A DNA stretch of 64,000 nucleotides from Aquimarina sp. ERC-38 (GTDB lineage Bacteria; Bacteroidota; Bacteroidia; Flavobacteriales; Flavobacteriaceae): NCBI RefSeq assembly GCF_026222555.1, contig NZ_CP098511.1:3329501-3393500 (forward strand), read 5' to 3'. Each line of letters begins with the position of its first letter. Position 1 is the stretch's first letter. This document shows positions 17,469 through 26,510 of this stretch, piece by piece. Position numbers and translations under genes: made by a program. The notes beneath the pieces are model-generated. The model was not told the DNA's origin, did no database searches, and saw only the letters and a list, made by a program, of their open reading frames with translations.

Positions 17469-19526
17469 ATGAAGAAAATTTATTTTGTGGTAGGAATAAG
17501 TTGTCTTTTATTTTCCTGTAAAAAGGAAGTAAAACAACAAGAAGAAATTGCCACGGTTGAGAAGATTCCAGGAATCATACTGGAAAATATGGATACTTTA
17601 GTAAACCCGAAGTCTGATTTTTATAAATATGTCAACGGAAATTGGTTAAATACGACTAAGATACCAGATGACCGAAGTACCTGGGGAGGCTTTAGTGCTT
17701 TAAGAAAGTCTACAGATGCAGATGTACTGGAATTGATTGATAAAGCAAAGAAAGAGAATACCTATGCCGAAGGAAGTGACCAGGCAAAGGCCTTGGCTAT
17801 TTTTGAAAGTAAATTAGATACGGTATCTCGAAATAAAGCAGGTTTGCAACCCATTTTACCAGCAATGGAAGCCATAGACGGGGCTCAAAGCCTGGCAGAT
17901 TTGCAAACCGTAGTAGCTTCTAATCCTGTGGTCAGTTCTCCTTTTGTGGGCTTATATGTATACGCAGATTTAAATGACAGTAATCAAAATGCAGTATATT
18001 TAGGAATAAATGGCTTAGGCTTACCAGATCGGGATTACTACCTGGATACGGATAGTAAATCCAAAGAAATACGGGAAAAATATAAGGAACATATTGCCGG
18101 AATGTTTCAAAAATTAGGAGTTGAAGAAGCTAAAGCAAAAGAAGATGCTGAAAAAATCCTTAAAATGGAAACGGAATTAGCAGAACCTCGGTTTACTAAA
18201 GTAGAACGTAGAGATGCCCGTAAACGTAATAATCCCAGATCCGTAGAAGAAGTAGATAAGATGCTCTCTTCTATAGATGTAAAGAAAATGATGAAGGATA
18301 TGGGAGTTACTAAAAAGGTAGATACCATTATCGTAACTCAGTTAAAGGCTACAAAAGCTTTAGATAAATTTTTAAAGAATACTCCTCTTGATGATTTAAA
18401 AACTTTGGTAAAATGGGATACTTTTAATAGTAATGCCAGTCGATTGTCAACCGAGTTGGAAACATCGGACTGGGAATTTTATAGCAAGTATTTATACGGG
18501 GCAAAAAAGCAACGTCCGGCAGACGAACGGGCGTTATCCACGGTAAATGGAACAGTAGGAGAAGCTTTAGGCCAACTTTATGTAGATGAAAAATTTCCGC
18601 CGGAGGCTAAAGAAAAAGCGGAGAAAATGATTGCTAATGTAATTGATGCTTTTAAGAAAAGGGTCAATAAGTTAGAATGGATGGGCGATAGTACTAAACT
18701 AAAAGCCATCGAAAAATTAGATAAGTTCACGGTAAAAATCGGATATCCTGATAAGTGGGAAGATTATTCTGAACTTGAAATATCTTCTGATAAATCCTAT
18801 TTCGATAATATGATTGCGGTACAGGAATGGTCTCGTAAAAAAGACTTTGAAGATATAGGCGAACCTGTGGATAAAACCAAATGGGGTATGTCACCACAAA
18901 CGGTTAATGCTTATTTCAATCCTTTATACAACGAAATTGTATTTCCTGCAGCTATTTTACAACCGCCTTTTTATAATTATACGGCGGATGAAGCTGTAAA
19001 TTACGGAGGTATTGGAGCGGTTATCGGACATGAGATATCTCATGCTTTTGATGATTCCGGTGCAAGATATGATGCTAACGGAAATTTGGTTAACTGGTGG
19101 ACCGATGAAGATTTAAAGAACTTTACCGAACGAGGTAGTAAATTAGCCGAGCAGTATGATGCTATTGAGGTATTGGATAGTGTGTATGTAAACGGAAAAT
19201 TTACGTTGGGTGAAAATATTGGAGACCTGGGTGGGGTTTTAGCTGCTTATGATGGTTTACAAAAATATTTTGAAGAAAACGGAAGACCTGAAAATATTGA
19301 TGGCTTTACTCCTGAACAACGTTTCTTTATGTCGTGGGCAACGGTATGGAGAACGTTGTCAAGAGATGATGCTTTACGAACGCAAGTCAAGACCGACCCG
19401 CATTCTCCTGGTAAAATCCGGGCAATACAACCTTTATTAAATGTTCCGGCTTTTTATGAGGCGTTTAATATAAAAGAAGGTGATTCTATGTACCTGGCAC
19501 CTGAAAACCGGGTTCAGATATGGTAA
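17469..19526 (+). CDS. M13 family zinc metallopeptidase (PepO/neprilysin-like lipoprotein)
   Basis: A 685-residue endopeptidase of the neprilysin family, predicted to cut short peptides in the periplasm. The N-terminus is a lipoprotein signal with lipobox (LLFSC, Cys about 17). The zinc motif HEISH is near residue 521 (IGHEISHAFDDSG), the third ligand and catalytic Asp are in ENIGDLGGV, and NAYFNPLYNEIVFPAAILQ is the conserved M13 substrate strand. Full length for the family. A clear terminator follows. The 288-bp upstream region includes TACGTACGTACG near 17358 but no sure promoter. Confidence 0.92.
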   Translation: MKKIYFVVGISCLLFSCKKEVKQQEEIATVEKIPGIILENMDTLVNPKSDFYKYVNGNWLNTTKIPDDRSTWGGFSALRKSTDADVLELIDKAKKENTYAEGSDQAKALAIFESKLDTVSRNKAGLQPILPAMEAIDGAQSLADLQTVVASNPVVSSPFVGLYVYADLNDSNQNAVYLGINGLGLPDRDYYLDTDSKSKEIREKYKEHIAGMFQKLGVEEAKAKEDAEKILKMETELAEPRFTKVERRDARKRNNPRSVEEVDKMLSSIDVKKMMKDMGVTKKVDTIIVTQLKATKALDKFLKNTPLDDLKTLVKWDTFNSNASRLSTELETSDWEFYSKYLYGAKKQRPADERALSTVNGTVGEALGQLYVDEKFPPEAKEKAEKMIANVIDAFKKRVNKLEWMGDSTKLKAIEKLDKFTVKIGYPDKWEDYSELEISSDKSYFDNMIAVQEWSRKKDFEDIGEPVDKTKWGMSPQTVNAYFNPLYNEIVFPAAILQPPFYNYTADEAVNYGGIGAVIGHEISHAFDDSGARYDANGNLVNWWTDEDLKNFTERGSKLAEQYDAIEVLDSVYVNGKFTLGENIGDLGGVLAAYDGLQKYFEENGRPENIDGFTPEQRFFMSWATVWRTLSRDDALRTQVKTDPHSPGKIRAIQPLLNVPAFYEAFNIKEGDSMYLAPENRVQIW

Positions 19527-19550
19527 TCACCTAATTTTAATTATAATTCA

Positions 19551-19580
19551 AAACCCTCTTTTTAATAAGGAGGGTTTTTT
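19551..19580 (+). terminator. Rho-independent terminator after the M13 peptidase
   Basis: AACCCTC (19552-19558) pairs with GAGGGTT (19570-19576) across a short A+T loop and is followed by a T6 run. It lies 25 bp after the stop codon. Confidence 0.85.
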
Positions 19581-19595
19581 GATGTTTTATTACAA

Positions 19596-19798
19596 TAGTG
19601 TCGTGTAAAGGTTCAAGATCGCTATCGCTTCTATAAACAAGAATCAAGACTAATTTTAATAATTAATCACCTTAAAAAGACAAATTACTTTTAAAAAAGA
19701 AAAAAAGCAGCCTCTAAAGACTTTAAAGTTTAGTATTACTTTATTTTACCATATTTTACCATGCTTTAAAAACTATTATTTATTTTAACCCAACACTA
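19596..19798 (-). repeat. Family A inverted-repeat element, copy A3 (inverted)
   Basis: Reading the minus strand gives the family A order. One end is TAGTGTCGTGTAAAG (19596), the other ACACTA (to 19798). Inside are the 'cgctatcgcttct', 'aatcaagacta' and 'attacttttaaaaaag' blocks shared with A2 at 24057-24286. At 203 bp it lacks the G+C hairpin of A1 and A2. It fills the spacer between the peptidase terminator and the next lipoprotein gene. Confidence 0.6.
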
Positions 19799-19848
19799 AT
19801 GTTAATTTTTAAAAAAGATAAGAAGAATTAAAAAATAAAAACGAAATA

Positions 19849-20445
19849 ATGAAAAGTATTGCAATATTAATTTTATTACTTACCCTAACAGTTTTTTATT
19901 CTTGTAAAGAAACTCAAAAGCAACCGGAAAAAGAGGGGACAGAAGTTATAGAACCAAAAATTTCTACGGATGCTGTAGACAACTTAAAAGATTCAAAAAT
20001 TGATACTACTGAAAAAACTACAATAACCCAAAATGGTTTTTATGGTTTTAAAATCGGAGATAAAATCAATTTGAAATCTAAAAACCTCCAAGAAAGTGTA
20101 CGAAAAAATGGGGAGGGCTCCTTTTTAGGATTTGATTTGATGGATGATAAAGGAGAAAAAATAGGATTTATTCTTTCTGAACCGGATAATCAAGAAATTA
20201 TAAAAGTTATAGAAATAAGTTCTTCAAAATACAAAACCAACAAAGGGATTGGTATCGGTTCCACTTACCAGGAGCTAAAAAATCAATATCCAGATATAGA
20301 AACGCATGGAAGCGAAATAGAAAGTAGGACTACAAGTAAGGTAGGAAACTTATATTTTCAATTGGATACTGCCTTTAACACCTATGAAATTGACGAGTCT
20401 AAAATTAAACCTTCAACATTAATTACCAGTATATTTCTTCTTTAG
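19849..20445 (+). CDS. Lipoprotein of unknown function
   Basis: A 198-residue lipoprotein: signal with lipobox VFYSC (Cys about 19), then a Lys/Glu/Thr-rich linker of about 40 residues. A globular beta domain follows (GFYGFKIGDKINL... GFDLMDDKGEKIGFIL... GIGIGSTYQELKNQYP). The 'GIGIGSTYQEL' turn recalls DUF1131-type lipoproteins, but I do not claim membership. Probably a periplasmic-facing, membrane-anchored protein. The start follows a family A element by 50 bp, so its promoter may lie within that element. Confidence 0.6.
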   Translation: MKSIAILILLLTLTVFYSCKETQKQPEKEGTEVIEPKISTDAVDNLKDSKIDTTEKTTITQNGFYGFKIGDKINLKSKNLQESVRKNGEGSFLGFDLMDDKGEKIGFILSEPDNQEIIKVIEISSSKYKTNKGIGIGSTYQELKNQYPDIETHGSEIESRTTSKVGNLYFQLDTAFNTYEIDESKIKPSTLITSIFLL

Positions 20446-20595
20446 ATAAAGAAATAAGCCAGAATTAACTTATACACATATAATATTATACAATTCGTTA
20501 TTAGTACCTGGCTTTAGGATTTTTATTGGTGTCATTACTGTACTTTAAACTTATTTTAGTTACCATTGTGTATTATTAACAACTCCGATAGAGGT

Positions 20596-21168
20596 ATGAT
20601 CTACGATGTATTAAAAAATAACTTGAATAAAAGTTATCAGTTGTCTACCCCTAATCTTACTGAGTTTTGCAGATATTTTTACCCTAAATCGATCATGAAA
20701 AAAGAGTTTCTATTAGAACAAGGTCAAATCTGCAAATTTGAAGGCTTTGTGGTCGAAGGTTGTTTTCGGATATATACGGTTAATGAAAACGGAAATGAGC
20801 ATACTTTGTATTTTGCAACCAGGGATTGGTGGCTTATGGATATAGATAGTTTTATGAACCAAACTCCTTCGGATTTATATATACAAGCTTTAGAAGCTAG
20901 TAAAGTACTTATAATTAATAGGGAAGATAAGATAAAGCTATATACGACGATTCCAGATGTAGAAAAACTGTTTCGAATCATGTCACAAAAAGCACTTGTT
21001 GCCTGGCAGAGACGATTAATTCGTAATCATTCTTTTACCGCAAAAGAACGCTATTTTCATTTTATAAAAACCTATCCTGATATTGCAAATAAGCTAACTA
21101 ATAAAAGCATAGCTGGTTATCTGGGAATTAGTCATGAATTTTTAAGCAAGATCAAAAAATCAAGATAA
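20596..21168 (+). CDS. Crp/Fnr-family transcriptional regulator
   Basis: A 190-residue regulator starting at ATG 20596 (MIYDVLKNN); a TTG 30 bp upstream is the alternative start. Residues 20-110 form a cyclic-nucleotide-binding-like beta roll (KKEFLLEQGQICKFEGFVVEG... EHTLYFATRDWWLMD). The C-terminal winged HTH is compact (SFTAKERYFHF... IAGYLGISHEFLSKIKK). No Fnr-type Cys cluster is visible, so the effector is unknown; such proteins are abundant in Bacteroidota. It precedes a three-gene operon that has a TTGAAC-N2-GTTCAA palindrome in its promoter region, the likely target. Confidence 0.8.
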   Translation: MIYDVLKNNLNKSYQLSTPNLTEFCRYFYPKSIMKKEFLLEQGQICKFEGFVVEGCFRIYTVNENGNEHTLYFATRDWWLMDIDSFMNQTPSDLYIQALEASKVLIINREDKIKLYTTIPDVEKLFRIMSQKALVAWQRRLIRNHSFTAKERYFHFIKTYPDIANKLTNKSIAGYLGISHEFLSKIKKSR

Positions 21169-21182
21169 ATAAGTAGGTTGAA

Positions 21183-21226
21183 TTGAACAAGTTCAACTTT
21201 TTTTTCTTTTTTCATCAATAGTTTTG
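21183..21226 (+). promoter_or_regulatory. Putative promoter and palindromic operator of the glcG-like operon
   Basis: A TTGAACAAGTTCAA palindrome (21183-21196) is followed by the -7-type box TAGTTTTG (21219-21226), 25 bp before the ATG at 21251. No TTG is found at the usual -33 spacing, so activation by a regulator bound at the palindrome is plausible. The adjacent Crp-like protein is the obvious candidate. Inference from sequence only. Confidence 0.45.
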
Positions 21227-21250
21227 CATTTTACGTAAAGGGAACTAAAG

Positions 21251-21763
21251 ATGAAAAAAGGAATCAACCAAATGATTATATTAATTCACAAACCATATAA
21301 AATTTTACCAGTATCCTTACTTCTTTTTATAAGTAGTCTTCACGCACAGTTACCAAATGATATTTCCTACGAAGAAGCCCTAAAGATTACATTAGCTGCA
21401 CAAAAGGTTGCAATAGATACAAATAGTACCGTAAACATCGCTGTAGTAGATGCCGGTGCAAACCTAAAAGCTTTTATCCGAATGGATCAATCGTTTTTAG
21501 GTAGTATCGATGTGGCTATTAAAAAAGCAAAAACAGCACGTTATTTTAATATGCCCACCGGAGAATTAGGGAAATTAACCCAACCGGGCGGTGCAATCTA
21601 TAATATTGAACTTTCTAATGGCGGGTTAGTAACTTTTCCCGGAGGTATTCCCATTAAGAACAAAAATGGAACTATTATCGGGGCGATAGGAGTGAGTGGT
21701 GGTACTATCGAACAAGATCATTATATAGCTACCCAGGCAGTAAAAACAATTTTAGATGAATAG
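21251..21763 (+). CDS. GlcG/HbpS-family protein, exported
   Basis: A 170-residue protein of the GlcG/HbpS (haem-degrading/haem-binding-like) family. After a signal peptide (cleavage near SLHA, about residue 34) comes the typical fold: SYEEALKITLAAQKVA, VNIAVVDAGANLKAF, SIDVAIKKAKTARYF, then the glycine-rich FPGGIPI and IIGAIGVSGG. Members bind haem, cobalamin or small acids, and many are uncharacterised; the ligand here is unknown. It is the first gene of an operon (6 bp to the next) behind a Crp-like regulator. Confidence 0.8.
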   Translation: MKKGINQMIILIHKPYKILPVSLLLFISSLHAQLPNDISYEEALKITLAAQKVAIDTNSTVNIAVVDAGANLKAFIRMDQSFLGSIDVAIKKAKTARYFNMPTGELGKLTQPGGAIYNIELSNGGLVTFPGGIPIKNKNGTIIGAIGVSGGTIEQDHYIATQAVKTILDE

Positions 21764-21769
21764 TACATT

Positions 21770-23296
21770 ATGAAAAAAATAAATAAAAATATTCTCTTCG
21801 GAATTTTATTATTATGTCAAATTTGTCTGGCACAGCATTCAGATCAACTGATGCCTTACCGACAGGATTTTAAAAGTATTTCCGGAAAAAATACGGTTTC
21901 TATAACAAGCCATAAAAAGGATGGACAACATTTAGTTTACGTAGGAGGGGTTGGAAATATAGATGTCTATAATTTAAGTCAAGAAGGAATTCTTATACCT
22001 ATTAGCAATCATGAATTATACAAAAATCAAGGGCCGGCAAGGGGGATGGTTGCTGATACTATTAATGGTACGGATTTTTTGTTTGTGGCTAATAAACACG
22101 GTAATGTTATTGAGACCTTTAAGATTTTAGACAATGGATCATTAGAACGCGTACACTTAGTTGAAGATACCGAAGAAACTTACTTAGGAACTGCCATTAC
22201 CCTACAAGTAATTCATATGAAAAACGCATCCTACCTTTTTATCGGAGGATTAGAGGAAACTCCAGGATTAAGTTCTTTTAGAATAGAGAAGGATGGAAAA
22301 TTAACACATGTCCAATCTATGAAGGATGATGAAACTATTCATACCGACGGAATTATTGGCATGTTTACCCATAGGATAAAAGGAAAAACTTTTTTATACA
22401 CTAGTGGATTCCAGGATAATGGGGTAAGTAGCTTTAGGATTTATGAAAACGGTACCTTTAAAAATATTAACAACATAGATGATGATACCACCGCTACGTA
22501 TTTAACCGGAGCCTACCCGGTCACAGGAGTAACTTTAGGTGAAGATAATTATGTGATAGTGGGTCACAGACATCATAAATATTATAAAAGAGGTAATTTT
22601 ATAAAAAGACCGAATTTTGTGTATCACGGTGATGCAGTTAGCGTTTTTAAAGTAAATAATAAAGGTGCTTTAGTTCCTCATTCCATATTAAAAGATAATG
22701 AACAAACTAAACTACAGGGACAAACCAGGATTGAAATTATTTCCGTAACTAATAACGAAGCCATTTTAGCAGTAGGAACCAGAGACGATGCAAGTATTCA
22801 ATTATGTAAATTGGATATAAACGGCGTTCTAACACCTATTAATTATTTAGAAACGGGGTTTTCCATTTATTATGGATTAAGGTCACATAAGATCGGAAAA
22901 GATCATTTTTTAATTGCAGGATCAAACAGATTCGATATGAATAAAGTAGTTAGCTATAAAATTCTCCCTAAAATAGATAGAACCGGAAAATCCTTAAGAC
23001 ACATTGTGAACCTTACGTATACTAATGAGGCAACCCAAACACAAATTGATGAAGCTGTGAATGCTTTTGTAAATCTTAAAGATCAAATTCCGGAAATAGC
23101 AAACTTAGAATGGGGAGTAAATGATAGCAAAGAAGGAGTTAGTAAGGGTTTTACTCATACCTTTGTAATTACTTTTAATAGCGAACACGATAGAGAAGTG
23201 TATCTATTTCACGAAGCGCATTTAGGTATGGTTAAAGAAATAGGTTCTATCATTGCCGATGTTCTTGTAACGGACTATTGGACAACTAAAAATTAA
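21770..23296 (+). CDS. Secreted beta-propeller protein with C-terminal Dabb domain
   Basis: A 508-residue exported protein (signal peptide ending CLAQ, about residue 22). Residues 25-400 repeat a blade-like pattern, for example LVYVGGVGNIDVYNLS, FLFVANKHGNVIETFKI and FLYTSGFQDNGVSSFRI, indicating a lactonase-like beta-propeller. Residues about 408-505 match the Dabb (stress-responsive alpha/beta barrel) fold: LRHIVNLTYTNEATQTQIDE, then FTHTFVITFNSEHDREVYL. Dabb proteins include small dimeric cyclases. The fusion and its placement between GlcG-like and SDR genes suggest a small-molecule pathway, substrate unknown. Confidence 0.7.
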   Translation: MKKINKNILFGILLLCQICLAQHSDQLMPYRQDFKSISGKNTVSITSHKKDGQHLVYVGGVGNIDVYNLSQEGILIPISNHELYKNQGPARGMVADTINGTDFLFVANKHGNVIETFKILDNGSLERVHLVEDTEETYLGTAITLQVIHMKNASYLFIGGLEETPGLSSFRIEKDGKLTHVQSMKDDETIHTDGIIGMFTHRIKGKTFLYTSGFQDNGVSSFRIYENGTFKNINNIDDDTTATYLTGAYPVTGVTLGEDNYVIVGHRHHKYYKRGNFIKRPNFVYHGDAVSVFKVNNKGALVPHSILKDNEQTKLQGQTRIEIISVTNNEAILAVGTRDDASIQLCKLDINGVLTPINYLETGFSIYYGLRSHKIGKDHFLIAGSNRFDMNKVVSYKILPKIDRTGKSLRHIVNLTYTNEATQTQIDEAVNAFVNLKDQIPEIANLEWGVNDSKEGVSKGFTHTFVITFNSEHDREVYLFHEAHLGMVKEIGSIIADVLVTDYWTTKN

Positions 23297-23304
23297 ACTT
23301 ATAA

Positions 23305-24021
23305 ATGGAAAGCTTAAAAAATAAAAAAGCCATTATCACCGGGGGTAGTAGAGGATTAGGAAAGGCAACGGCACTAGCTTTTGCTAAAGAAGGTATGGAT
23401 ATTGCCATCACCGGAAGAAATGAAGAAAAATTAAAAGAAACGGTATCCGAATTAGAAGCATTTGGTATAAAAGCCATTTATTCAGCATTTGATGTAGGAA
23501 ATTATGAAGAAGTACAAAAAAGTATAAAAAACATCATTACTACTCTGGGAACGGTTGATGTTCTCGTAAATAATGCAGGAATCGCAGCTATCGGATCGTT
23601 TAATGAAATGGAAGTAAGCCAATGGACACAAATTATTCAGACGAATGTCATGGGAATGTATTATGTAACCAAAGAAGTTTTACCACACCTATTAAGTAAA
23701 AACGAAGGTGATATCATCAACGTTTCTTCGACTGCAGGATTAAACGGAAATGCAAATATCTCTGCATACGCAGCGTCAAAATTTGCAGTGATTGGTATGT
23801 CCGAATCTCTTATGAAAGAGGTTAGAAAAAATAACATTAGAGTTCTAACCCTGACACCAAGCACTATTGAATCCGACCTGACCATAGAATTGGGTATGCT
23901 AGAAAAAGGTTCTGACCATGTGCTCCAGCCGGAAGATTTTGCCCAACTTATTGTTTCAGGATTAAAACTACCCAGAAGAGCGATGTTACAAAGTGCCGCG
24001 TTATGGTCAACCAATCCTTAA
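23305..24021 (+). CDS. Short-chain dehydrogenase/reductase
   Basis: A 238-residue classical SDR. NAD(P)-binding TGGSRGLGKA is near residue 12, NNAG is near residue 91, and the catalytic Ser-Tyr-Lys are in NVSSTAGLNGN and YAASK. Arg in the GSRG and TGRNEEKL loops favours NADPH. It resembles 3-oxoacyl-ACP reductases, but similarity does not fix the substrate. It is the last gene of the GlcG / propeller-Dabb / SDR operon (8 bp after the preceding stop). It is cytoplasmic, whereas its two operon partners have signal peptides. Confidence 0.85.
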   Translation: MESLKNKKAIITGGSRGLGKATALAFAKEGMDIAITGRNEEKLKETVSELEAFGIKAIYSAFDVGNYEEVQKSIKNIITTLGTVDVLVNNAGIAAIGSFNEMEVSQWTQIIQTNVMGMYYVTKEVLPHLLSKNEGDIINVSSTAGLNGNANISAYAASKFAVIGMSESLMKEVRKNNIRVLTLTPSTIESDLTIELGMLEKGSDHVLQPEDFAQLIVSGLKLPRRAMLQSAALWSTNP

Positions 24022-24056
24022 GTTTGGTTTGATTTCAAAAACATATCTATTAATAT

Positions 24057-24286
24057 TAGTGTCCGGTTAAAACGTATAAAAGTTTGTAAATTATAGTAAT
24101 ATAAGGTAATCCCAAACTTTATAGTATTTGTTATAGGCTGCTTTTTTACTTTTTTAAAAGTAATATAGTTATTTAACGTACATATTTTTATAATGTTAAT
24201 TTTCAATATTATAATTTTAGTCTTGATTCTAGAAGCGATAGCGACCTACCCGTCGCAGGCGGGTCTTGAATCTTTACCGGACACTA
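24057..24286 (+). repeat. Family A inverted-repeat element, copy A2
   Basis: The best-preserved copy (230 bp): termini TAGTGTCCGGTTAAA and TTTACCGGACACTA, nearly perfect inverted repeats flanked by TA. The interior carries 'acttttttaaaagtaat', 'agtcttgattct' and the CCCGTCGCAGGCGGG hairpin. It contains no plausible gene (a 62-codon minus-strand frame is a chance opening). It occupies most of the spacer between the SDR operon and the next gene. Confidence 0.7.
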
Positions 24287-24334
24287 TTGTTTTAAAATAA
24301 ATTAACTATCTTTCTTTCTTTAAAAATAGTAAAG

Positions 24335-25930
24335 ATGTCCCAAAAATATCTTCTGATTCTTTTAGTTTGTATTAGTACTTCCTTATTTGCCCAGAAACCT
24401 ATTCTTACAGAGGCTTTTGACTTTACAATAGGGGAGAAGTATAAAAAAATTAAAAACCTACAATCCTATTATTTTTCTCAGGGAAATTATTTGGCTTCCT
24501 TTAAAAAAGGTCGGGACCAGATGACCATCCAGCGGTTTAGCTTGGAAGAAATGAAAGAAGACTATAAAAAGCGCCAGGTGATTGAAGATAAAGGGGATTT
24601 TCAAACGATCATGAAACTAGGTAGTAGGGCATTGTTATTCTATGCAAATAAGGATAAGGCCTTTGCACAAGGTATTTCCATAACGGGTAAGGTCGCGGAT
24701 AAATCAAAAGTCCTGGTCGATGATTCTGAAAATATTACTGAAGATTTCGGCTTTAAAAGCACCTTTGGGTTTGATGCGGGTGGACGTATCCATAAATTCG
24801 GGTTTAAAAAATCTTTTAATGAAACCAAACTATTAATTTTATACCGAATTAAAACCCCAAATGATGAACCGGATAAGATTGGGATCAAAGTATTTGATCC
24901 AAGCCTAGAACTTTTATGGGAACGGAAAATTGCCTTGCCACATGCTTCTGATAAGTTGATTCCGGAAGACTTTTCTATTGATGATGAGGGTACTTTTTAT
25001 ATGTCAGCTTCTTTATTTACTGATACTACTAAAGATAAAAACAAGGAAGAGAATTTGTATAAAACAGAAGTTTACACCTTACAACAAGATGCTGAAAACT
25101 TTAGTACAACAACCCTGGGACTTACTAACAAGGTGGTGAGCAATGCGGTATTTGGGTTAAATAAAACCGGAGCCGTTGCCTTGACCGGGTTTTACGCATC
25201 CGGAAGTAGCCCTACAATAGCATCCGGAATTTTTTCTGCTAGTATCTTAAAAGAAGGAAGCATTCGAGAATTAATACAAACTGATTTTCCGAAGGATAAG
25301 GTAAACCTTTTTGCTACCCAAAGGGAAACACGGATCAATGAAGGAACCCAAAGTAAAAAAGACAAAACCGAATTTGAAAACCTAAAAGTGAATAAAATAT
25401 TTTATAATGCAAACGGATCTTTTACTGTATTGGGAGAACAACGTTATGTAGAATCCTTTACTACCTCAAGTTCATCAGGATCTAGAACTACCTACACGTA
25501 TTATTACAATCACGGTATTGCTGCTAAATCATCAGCTTCTGGTACTATGGATTGGTTAGAACTCTTACCTAAAGAGCAAATGGGAGTACGAGGTAAAGCC
25601 AGCATGTCCTATTATCCTGTAGAACTTAACAATAAGTATTACTTGTTTCATGTCGATCATTTTACGAATCTAAAAAAATCATTTGATGAAAAACCAGACC
25701 GCTATTTAGATGGAAAAAAGGACTTTCTATATCTGGTTTCCTATACCATTGATGCCATCACCGGAAAAGTAGAAAAAGAACCGGTATTAACAGGAAGGGA
25801 CGTACGTAATTCAAGATTAGATAACCTACAGATAAGTAAAGTTGCAGCTACTTCAAACAATGAACTTTACTACGAACTGAATGATGGTTCAAAAAATAAT
25901 TTATTATTGAAGTTGACACCATCTAACTAA
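24335..25930 (+). CDS. Exported conserved hypothetical protein
   Basis: A 531-residue protein with signal peptide (about residues 1-19, ending LFAQ). It is beta-rich with repeated strands (LKLGSRALLFYAN, KLLILYRIKTPND, TFYMSASLFTDTT) and a Ser/Thr/Tyr-rich loop at about 385-400 (SFTTSSSSGSRTTYTYYY). No catalytic motif is recognised; it may be a beta-propeller-like periplasmic or surface protein. It is monocistronic, with 49 bp between the family A element and its start. Confidence 0.55.
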   Translation: MSQKYLLILLVCISTSLFAQKPILTEAFDFTIGEKYKKIKNLQSYYFSQGNYLASFKKGRDQMTIQRFSLEEMKEDYKKRQVIEDKGDFQTIMKLGSRALLFYANKDKAFAQGISITGKVADKSKVLVDDSENITEDFGFKSTFGFDAGGRIHKFGFKKSFNETKLLILYRIKTPNDEPDKIGIKVFDPSLELLWERKIALPHASDKLIPEDFSIDDEGTFYMSASLFTDTTKDKNKEENLYKTEVYTLQQDAENFSTTTLGLTNKVVSNAVFGLNKTGAVALTGFYASGSSPTIASGIFSASILKEGSIRELIQTDFPKDKVNLFATQRETRINEGTQSKKDKTEFENLKVNKIFYNANGSFTVLGEQRYVESFTTSSSSGSRTTYTYYYNHGIAAKSSASGTMDWLELLPKEQMGVRGKASMSYYPVELNNKYYLFHVDHFTNLKKSFDEKPDRYLDGKKDFLYLVSYTIDAITGKVEKEPVLTGRDVRNSRLDNLQISKVAATSNNELYYELNDGSKNNLLLKLTPSN

Positions 25931-26031
25931 TTTAACACTACTTTTCTTTCAAAATTTTTAACAGAATTAACGCTTTTTAAGCCTAATTTAAGTTAATACT
26001 ACCTTATTATAGTTAAACCCGGTTAAAGCGC

Positions 26032-26059
26032 TTGACTTTTTTTAAGTACTGGTTATATT
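26032..26059 (+). promoter_or_regulatory. Possible promoter of the YtxH-like gene
   Basis: TTGACT (26032) and TATATT (26054) are separated by 16 bp, and the start codon follows 46 bp later. This looks more like a canonical -35/-10 pair than the Bacteroidetes TTG/TAnnTTTG pattern. Low certainty in A+T-rich DNA. Confidence 0.25.
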
Positions 26060-26105
26060 AAGTAGACATACAATTAAGTATGTATCTAATTTAAGTAATT
26101 ATATT

Positions 26106-26435
26106 ATGAAAAATTCAAGCAGTACATTAATCGGAATCTTATCAGCAACTGCCATAGGAGCCATTGCAGGAATCTTATTTGCACCGGATAAAGGTTCTAA
26201 GACCAGAGAAAAAATCAAAACAAAAGCAGCAGATACTAAAGATGAAATTGTTGCACAAACTAACAGATTGTCAGACGAATTGAACTCAAAATTCAGATCA
26301 AAAAAAGTAGAATTTGAGAGAGAATTGGACGGATTAGTAACAGATATGCACTTAAAAGCAGACGATGTAATGTCCACATTAGAAAAAAAATTAGAAACAT
26401 TAAGAAGAAGAAATTCTAAAGTTTCAGCGAATTAA
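26106..26435 (+). CDS. YtxH-like stress/envelope protein
   Basis: A 109-residue protein with the YtxH signature: one N-terminal hydrophobic, glycine/alanine-rich segment (LIGILSATAIGAIAGILFAP, residues 8-27) followed by DKGSKTREKIKTKA. A charged coiled-coil tail reaches residue 105. YtxH proteins are small membrane-associated proteins often induced by general stress; the mechanism is unknown. Monocistronic; shares a terminator with the convergent methyltransferase gene. Confidence 0.8.
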   Translation: MKNSSSTLIGILSATAIGAIAGILFAPDKGSKTREKIKTKAADTKDEIVAQTNRLSDELNSKFRSKKVEFERELDGLVTDMHLKADDVMSTLEKKLETLRRRNSKVSAN

Positions 26436-26461
26436 TGATTCATGCTTGAATTGTGAGTACG

Positions 26462-26510
26462 GGCTGTCTAAAAGTAAGTAGTATTATTTTTTAGGCAGCT
26501 CTGCTTTTTT
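26462..26510. terminator. Bidirectional terminator between convergent genes
   Basis: GGCTGTCTAAAA (from 26462) pairs with the TTTTTTAGGCAGCTC segment ending near 26501, and on the plus strand CTGCTTTTTT follows. The stop of the minus-strand methyltransferase gene (26484) lies inside the loop, so the structure probably ends the YtxH transcript and may serve both strands. Confidence 0.6.

Noticed and set aside
24018..24206. 62-codon minus-strand frame next to the SDR gene
   Set aside because: Falls in family A element A2; chance opening in A+T-rich repeat.
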